A stretch of 64,000 nucleotides of DNA, from contig NC_134284.1 in the NCBI RefSeq assembly GCF_949628215.1, positions 434,001-498,000 on the forward strand, in the 5' to 3' direction. Numbering within the stretch: position 1 is the first letter of the stretch; each line of letters begins with the position of its first letter. The stretch comes from Phalacrocorax aristotelis (Eukaryota; Chordata; Aves; Suliformes; Phalacrocoracidae). A program made the position numbers and the translations under genes. The notes beneath the pieces are model-generated. The model did no database searches and had not been told where the DNA came from. It was given only the letters and a program-made list of their open reading frames with translations. Positions 58,442 to 64,000 of the stretch are shown piece after piece.

Positions 58442-61400
58442 AAGTACTACAGAATTATTGTTGTTATTATTTAGAGCACTGAGGCCAGCCAGTGAGGCAG
58501 ACTTGAAACTTTTGTGCTCATGCCCTCTCTGGGAGGGGAGACAGCATGTTTAAAGTGGTGGCACAGCCAGTAATCCAGTGAGCAAATGTCTGTGCAAGAA
58601 GTGGCTGTGTCTTTCTGGCTGTTTCCAACTCAGACCCTCGTGTGATGTCTCAGTAAGGCTATGTGGGCTGGGGATAGCTGTGCCACAGCACTGTCCTGTG
58701 TGGCTTTGTGCAGCTCGGACTAATTGAGACTTGGGAAGCGAACAGTTTAGAGATGTTACGCACAGATGAATTGAATCCAGCTCCCCTTCTCCTGACTGCG
58801 TGGGCTCAGCAGAGCTCATGGCTGGCATCAGAAGTGGGAAGATCTGCTGATTTTTAGTAATGGCCTCAACAGGCATGCTATAAGGACAACAAGTTTGCAG
58901 AGTTTTCAGGAGCTGGTTTGTGGGTTTCCTACCTGTGCTGAGACACAGATATGACAGCCTTCACTGTCTGGGGTGGTGCTTGAGATATGATCTCATGGTC
59001 TCCTTTGAGATGGGTAAATAGATGAGCTGCAGAGTGAATTTAATATTTGGAGGGTGAAGTTTGGCCTCTTGAACATGAGACAGAGAAGAGACGGTGATCT
59101 TACCTCTTCCCACCTGCCCCTTTCTGGGAAGTTACTGTTTTACAATGTAGGGATAGAGTGACAGTTCCTGGGAGGAAAGCAGCTTTCCACATGAAGCCTA
59201 TTTTTCATGCCTATCAGATGAGACTCTAAGAGGTTTTAAAGAGCTTGTTGCAGCATTGCTATTCAAAAGAAGCAAAAAATATGATGTGCAGAACAAATTC
59301 AGCTACTTCTCACTTGATATAAGCCTCTGCAGAGCCTTTTGTGCAGGAGTAGGGGTCTCTTCTGGGGATTAAAATACTTTCCCCTTTGCACTGTTCAACT
59401 CATCTAAGTAGTTTCCTCTAATAGCCTTTTCTTTCTTCTTCCTTCTCTCTTCTGTCTGGAGTCGGGCCTCAAAGTAGCACCAGCCAAGGCGTAACAAGAT
59501 TGATCCTGCTGTTTCCCACGTTAAAAAGGAAAACTTGCTGAAAGACATTGCCATGGTCTCACCTACCTGTCAAGGGAGACAAGCTTGCTGCCTAAAAAGT
59601 ACAGGTGGGGTTGTTTACTGACCAAGAGATTGTCATTTGTGCCCATAAGGATGTTTCTCCCTCTTGATGACAAATGGCTAGCTTCAGTGTTCAAATGTTT
59701 CTTGAGTGACCTGGGAGCTTTTGGTAGAGGAGATGGATTTGGCCTTGAGGGACTGGGCGAGCCATTTGGTACTCAGTGCACCTGCAGGTGAAGGGTAGAG
59801 GTGAGAAGGACAATGTCCTGCCACTGCTCCCTGAGTGTCCCAGGGAGGACAGGAATGACACAGGTGAAGCTGGTGCTGCTTTGGGGTGCTCGTAGGGGTC
59901 ACCCCTTTGGGCCTGTGTGCAACAGGGCTTTCCTGTTGGCCGCTCTTGTTCAGAGTGCACCTCGTTTAGGGTTTATTTTAAAATCCGTCCTGAAGCAACA
60001 TATCTGAACTGTAGAGCTGGGGGTGGATCTTAAATGCTGAATTGCTTTCTGACCTGACAGCTGCTGTCTTGACAATATGAGTAGGAAGACATGTTCATTT
60101 GCAGCATGTAGAAGACAGTCATATACAACTTAAATGCTGTAAGGAAGGAGAGTAATGCTTTTTTTTGAAAAAAACAAAATAAAACAAAATATCGATGAAA
60201 TAAATGTGCCTTGTCTTTATCCAGTGCTGCCCTGCCTCACCAGGTTGGCATTTCTGTGGCCATATGGCAGTAAATGATATCTCTGGCTGAGAGAACTGTA
60301 CCATTCAAGTGTACGGTGCTGCTGAAGCAGTGATAGCACAGACTTTGGGAGCACTCTTTCTGCCCTAAAGAAGTACTTACTAAGTACAGTTACTCATGAA
60401 CTTACAGAAGTTCCCTATTAGAAATGGCAGTCTCCCAGAACCCTCTTGCCGCTTTGTGCCATGCACTACATGTAAAGATACACATAAATACAAGGGTGAT
60501 CCCATTACCTAAAAAGCCGTGGGTCTCACAGCTCTACTGTGTCTGCATCCAGCAGGTCTTAATGCTCTTGTTATGATTTGAATTTTGCTATGCTAGTCAC
60601 ATCTCTGAGGTGAGGTTGTTAATGACAGAAAGTACCTGCTAAATGGAGCCCAGATCCCTCATGGGGACACCCCACCTCCAAGCCTGCTCATAGCATGCTC
60701 AGATTGGGTGGTATGAGTATGACTAATATCTCTGACAAAATGTAAAAGCCACAGTCACAGCTTCCTTTTCCCTTGGACTGAGTGTCCTCTTGCCCAGACA
60801 GGGTCTTTTTTGGGAAGGTTGTCTAGATTTCCAGAAAGCTACAGTTGTGGTTGCTGCTGTGGACCCACACAGAGGTGTGATACCACACCCGATCTGCAGT
60901 TTGCTAAAATTTCTTTCAGTACTGGCATAGATTCAGCAGGGAGGTAAATGTGCGTTGTTGGTGAGTGTGTACAGCACTGGGTCTCTTTGCTGTGAATGAC
61001 GTTGTGTAGTACTCGATGGGCTATAGTGAGGGATGGTCCTTGCTTGGTCTTTGCAGTGTGGATGTGCTGTAGGAAAGGTGGCCCTGATGCACCTGAGGAT
61101 CCTCTGTGCCTTATTTTGCACTGACCTGTATTGATACAGAAGCAGAATGGTGACATTTGTAACGCTGCTCGCTCAGCTGCTCTTCTACAGTCAAACAGGC
61201 AGGCAATATAGGTCACCAGATCTCTCTCGTCTTTCAGATCAAGCTTTTGTTGTTTAACATAGGTAGCTTATTGCCAGATACTTGCTCTTCAAAATGTTAA
61301 ATTCAAAAGTTGCTGTAGGGGGCTCTGGAAATATCTGGCTTTGTAGATCAGTTATTTGTCTTTGAGTGCGGGAGATGCCTCATACTTTCTGTGATTAGGT

Positions 61401-64000
61401 TTTGTTAGGATCTGCGCCTTTTCTTTTTTTTTTTTTTAAACATTTTAAACATTATTATTCATTGTAACCTCTTGGTGCATGATGAATGAGGCATGTGCAC
61501 TTTGCAGAGACTTACCGGCCTATTTAGCATACTATTTAAGGGGGGAAGCTAAGGAGAAAGTGGGCATGGGTTGAAAAGGAGACTGCATGTTCTCTGGGGG
61601 GCTGTCTAACAGATCCCAAGGATCAACTCATGAGAACACAATACTCGCCAAACTGGACTGAACTGTTCCTTCTCCTAATCCTCTAGGGAAGGGTGAAACA
61701 CCTCAAAGGCATCCAGCTACCAGCCCAGTGATGTAAATGTGTCTGTCTGGGGAATTTCTTGCCGACTGCTTCGGGCAACCAGTTTAAATTCCTGTGCATG
61801 TAATTTGGTAATTATGTTTTTGCATGCGTAAGTGAAGGCTAGAGGGGATAATATTGTTTTCTTCCCTGCAGTGCTCAGTGGTATAGCTTGGGGTGTCTGG
61901 TGTGTCTTTAAGCAGAAGCTGTTTGGAAACTTCAGTTTTATTGGCTGTCTGGTGAGAGCTTGTCCCCTTAGAAGGAAGTGGGTGCTGTTGTATGACGTGT
62001 TGTCTGGCTATGAAATTCAAGTGTAACTGGATGGTAGCTGTGAAAATGTGGGCTGGTAAACCTGTTCAGTAAAAGTGTTTGTGAGCACTGGGATCACACT
62101 GTTAGAAGACCCAGTGAATGGTACCTCCCCTTTCCAGCACTGAGGTGACACCCATGAATGGTGGTAATACACCTGCCAGCTGCTCCTGCTGTAGGCACCT
62201 TGCCCTTCTCCTGTGTGCTGGGCAAGAAGTGCAGTTCTCAGCCTAACATGTCTCATGCATTTTTAACTGGAGGAGGAGCAGGGTTCAGTTGGCCTCCCCA
62301 GCCAGGTTATAAACCTGTGTGCTTTTCTGTGCCACCTCGCTGGAATCCACTTAAAGCTTTGGCCTGGAGTTCTTAAGGCGGGCACAAGCAGCAGTGACAG
62401 AGATGATGAAAACTTGCACAGCTCTGCTGAGGAAGGACTGAGAGTGTTTTCCAGCTGCCTGTGGATTATCACTGTTGTGCCTGACACTTAGGCTGTTCTC
62501 TGGGGTGCAGTTACACCAGCAGAGGATGGCTGTGTTCTTTCTGATGATAAAGTGCAGAAAGCAGTCACTGTAAAAGAGGCTGGGGAGTTGTCTGGGAAAA
62601 CATTGGGAAGCTTCAAAAATGTGTTGTACACATACAGTGGACTGTTCTCACTTAAATGTGTTGTGTCTGCCCCAGTAGCTTGCTGGATGTATTGCTGTGT
62701 TTTTTAGAGGCATTTTGTTCAATCTAAGCAATGGTGTTTGAGTAGGATGGGGGACAGTGCAACAGAGCTTATTCTTTTGTATAAGAACATAGAACTGCTT
62801 TCTTGCCATGTGTGACTATTAGAAACATGATGGTTACTGTAAGGTAGAAGCCAGGCTAAGCGCATTCAAATCTTGTATAGCAATGTAAAACCCTCTCATC
62901 ACCTCAAAGCTGTAGGTGAACTGTATGTATAGGGGGAAAATGTGTGTAGTGTGCTTTGCAACTGCAAGGTGGGAAAGACATGACCTTAGCAAGAAAGGCA
63001 GAGTCATCTTTTCTTCAGAGATGTAAGATTTTCTGTAACTCTGGGATTTTAAGGCTGAAGCATGTTACACAGAGCTTGGATCCATTGGGATGAGTTGGTG
63101 TAGAGTGGTGAGATAGGCTTGTCAGCAGCAGGACCTTTTGCCTGGTGCTAGTCACACCAGAAAAAGTCTGGTTTTTTTGAAGTCTGTGGAGCCACCTGCT
63201 GCTTTATTTTGACCCTAGCATGTAAGACTGACATACAGGTTCTCAACAGAGTCACCTAGACCCCCGACACAGAAGTGGGGACTTCTTGGGCCAACCCAAA
63301 AGATGCTTGAGTGAGTGAAACTGCTAGAATTAGTATGACTAGCAAAATAAGCTCTCTTCCTGTTCCCCTCCCACTAGTGCCTTCCCAGCTCTCGTTCCCC
63401 CACTGCACGAGAGCAGAATTTGGTCACAGGATGTTTGTGGTGTGGCCTGGCACCAGTTAACCCTCTTGGCTCCCTATTAGGCAGTAAAGCAGAAAAATTT
63501 TTTCCCCATGCTGGTTTCCTGTCATGTCTTTCCTGCTCAGCTGGCAATGTGTCTATCCTATTGGTAAGGGCTGGGTCAGGCCTTTGCTAGCCAATCTTTG
63601 TACCAGTACTGCAGCTGTCTGACCTCAGGCTTTTACCTGCAGTTGTCCCCTCTTCTTCCAAATCTGTTGCTGCTTTGAAGCACTGCAACATGAACAAGGC
63701 TCTGCAGAGACCTTCCCCACCATCAGTGCACTGAAATAGCTCCCATTGACAGGGCTGGGGTATGCATGAATAAACAGAGGGAGTTTTGGTCTCTCGTCCA
63801 GAGGAATCTTTGATTTGTCCTCCTGGAAATGTGTTCATCCCTGTGGTGTGGGATGCCAGCAAAACTGTCCTTTCCATTGTATTAGAGCCAAGATGAGAAG
63901 TGCTGTCAGGTGGAAAGGCTGTGTCTTGGTTGTTAATGCTCACTACAGTGGACGCCGCAGATGTGAGTCTTCATGTATCACCTGTCTGTCACTCGGATTG

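Overview
This is a vertebrate nuclear window, almost certainly from a bird. The evidence is several CR1 LINE copies with the typical avian 3' ends (GATTCTAT or GATTCTGT octamers), a solo LTR of the ERVL-like type common in bird genomes, short simple repeats, no Alu- or L1-type elements, and two recognisable vertebrate genes split by GT-AG introns. The species cannot be fixed from the sequence.

Layout. Positions 1-16862 hold the 3' part of DCAF5 (DDB1- and CUL4-associated factor 5, also WDR22) on the + strand: an upstream intron, the penultimate coding exon (6375-6502), an 8.55-kb intron carrying a 2.3-kb CR1 copy, and the large terminal coding exon (15054-16862). The inferred 3' UTR follows and contains an older CR1 fragment. 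About 36 kb with no recognisable protein gene follows (roughly 19-55 kb). It holds a CR1 copy split by a solo LTR (28977-30295), a 2.1-kb CR1 copy (36155-38294), older CR1 and L3-like fragments, and small palindromes and duplications. At 55.25-56.35 kb a CpG island marks the promoter of ACTN1 (alpha-actinin-1). Its first coding exon is 55845-55949 (+), and the rest of the window is ACTN1 intron 1. As I recall, DCAF5 and ACTN1 are also adjacent and co-oriented on human 14q24.1, so this is a conserved neighbourhood.

The two genes are not known to work together: DCAF5 is a substrate receptor of CUL4-DDB1 ubiquitin ligases and ACTN1 is an actin cross-linker. I found no prokaryotic-type system, CRISPR array, tRNA or rRNA gene. 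The points most worth a second look are: an unexplained exon-like open frame on the - strand inside a DCAF5 intron (4126-4350); two similar CR1 copies in opposite orientation flanking DCAF5 exon 6375-6502; a G-quadruplex motif just before the ACTN1 start codon; the nested solo LTR with its target-site duplication; and a perfect 32-bp palindrome at 26365. Most other open frames look like chance or are shadows of CR1, DCAF5 or the CpG island.
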